Translations under genes and position numbers: made by a program | Notes under the pieces: model-generated | The model's database searches: none | Seen by the model: only the letters and a program-made list of their open reading frames with translations | Told to the model about the DNA's origin: nothing | Part shown: positions 5,042 to 5,490 of the stretch, one piece after another | Layout of the letters: each line of letters begins with the position of its first letter | How positions within the stretch are numbered: the stretch's first letter is position 1 | From: Chloroflexota bacterium | GTDB lineage: Bacteria > Chloroflexota > Limnocylindria > Limnocylindrales > CSP1-4 | Direction of reading: 5' to 3' | DNA: 5,490 bases | Assembly (NCBI GenBank): GCA_021789355.1 | Contig: JAJYJR010000426.1 | Location: 1-5,490, forward strand

Positions 5042-5218
5042 CCGCTCCACCGGGCGCGTCGCAACCACGACTGTCTCCGGGATGCCCAGCATGAGCCCGT
5101 GCTGCTTTGCCTCTTCGGTCAGCTCGACGCCCACGATCTGGCCATTCTCGAGGATGATCCGGAGTCGATGGCCCTCATTGACGCCGTGCCGAAGGATGAG
5201 GCGCCGGCGCTGCTGATC
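5042..5218 (-). pseudogene. Remnant of an unrecognised small protein gene (5' end missing)
   Basis: On the minus strand the frame is open from just after a TAG (5221-5219). It encodes a protein-like stretch containing GHRLRIILENGQIVGVELTE and EEAKQHGLMLGIPETVVVAT: a strand-turn-strand segment, then a helix, then a strand. Base composition by codon position is gene-like in a hand count (about 78, 36 and 83% G+C at positions 1, 2 and 3). There is no ATG, GTG or TTG between the TAG and a GTG at 5134, which lies inside the conserved-looking part. Downstream (below about 5042) the translation becomes arginine-rich and runs into repeat copy C. I read it as a fragment cut by the repeat on one side and a stop on the other. 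I do not recognise the family. A plus-strand frame (5099-5311, 70 codons) overlaps it and cannot be excluded. Confidence 0.35.
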
Positions 5219-5221
5219 CTA

Positions 5222-5490
5222 TGGCGAGCTAACGAGATGACGGGCGCGCGGATGACGCGCTGTTACACCACATCCTGGGACTTGCCCCGCTTCGCCCAGA
5301 GACACGCGTAGGCAGCGGGGACAGGACGGCGTATCCGCTCATCGGTGAGGATGATCTTCGTTCATCAGTCATCGCGTGGCCCTTGGCGGGCCGCCCCGGA
5401 GGATGAAAGATAGGGCGTCGCTCGGCGACGTCGTCCCTCTGTGGTGCTGCGAGCCCGTGTTTCAGTCGGACGCGGGAGCCTCGGGCGCAC
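5222..5490. other. Stretch without a supported gene
   Basis: I find no convincing coding region. Two tiny frames start here: ATG 5351 (20 codons) and ATG 5403 (open to the window end). Both have a purine-rich GAGG/GGAGG directly touching the ATG, too close for a normal ribosome binding site. A hairpin lies at 5412-5438: AGGG-CGTCGC, loop TCG, GCGACG, bulge TCGT, CCCT. It has no T-run, so it is not a standard intrinsic terminator. GGCGGGCCGCC near 5386-5396 is another short inverted repeat. Confidence 0.4.

Noticed and set aside
3075..5216. 713-codon plus-strand frame
   Set aside because: It runs out of frame through hipA and then through both repeat copies. Composition is Arg/Pro/Ala-rich with no domain, a shadow of hipA extended by stop-poor sequence.
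5099..5311. 70-codon plus-strand gene from GTG at 5099
   Set aside because: It has no ribosome binding site, overlaps the more protein-like minus-strand frame, and its second half (after 5222) loses gene-like codon-position composition. It is kept only as an alternative.
5361..5375. Hammerhead ribozyme core on the minus strand (CTGATGA followed shortly by CGAA)
   Set aside because: Only two bases separate CTGATGA from GAA, so no stem II can form, and no cleavage-site stem was found.

Overview
This is a high-GC bacterial segment (about 70% G+C by eye). The genes use mostly G/C-ending codons and alternative GTG starts. One promoter sits so close to its ATG that the mRNA is probably leaderless, while hipB and hipA have Shine-Dalgarno sequences. 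Actinomycetota or a GC-rich Chloroflexota lineage would fit, but nothing here fixes the taxon. Gene content is accessory: a regulator-like ATPase, a toxin-antitoxin operon and several copies of an intergenic repeat.

Layout. (1) 1-1734, minus strand: a complete 577-residue AlbA_2 (Schlafen AAA_4-type) protein with a RecG-C-like ATPase module (HATPase_c_4) and C-terminal winged-helix segments, the COG2865 'predicted transcriptional regulator' architecture. Its promoter (1741-1769) overlaps a near-perfect 27-bp palindrome (1747-1773), a strong candidate operator. (2) 1774-2346: non-coding, with a possible IS21-type terminus near 1793 and copy A of a structured repeat element (about 1831-2315). 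(3) 2347-2516: six 18-bp imperfect palindromes at 28-29 bp spacing, with two identical promoters made by a 57-bp tandem duplication. (4) 2595-4164: a complete hipBA operon, in which hipB overlaps hipA by 8 nt. The HipA kinase keeps all key active-site residues. (5) 4165-5003: copies B and C of the repeat element, directly adjoining. (6) 5004-5490: a probable minus-strand gene remnant (about 5042-5218), then sequence with no gene I can support.

How it fits together. HipB should bind the palindrome array and repress hipBA, and HipA is a Ser/Thr kinase toxin held by HipB. The operon lies between direct copies of the repeat element. Copies A and B share a 118-bp block that is identical base for base, 2327 bp apart, although the rest of the element has diverged. 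Recombination between these blocks would remove exactly the hipBA operon and its control region. The most unusual features are the repeat element, whose three copies keep a hairpin in a sequence-variable loop, and the six-operator, two-promoter control region.
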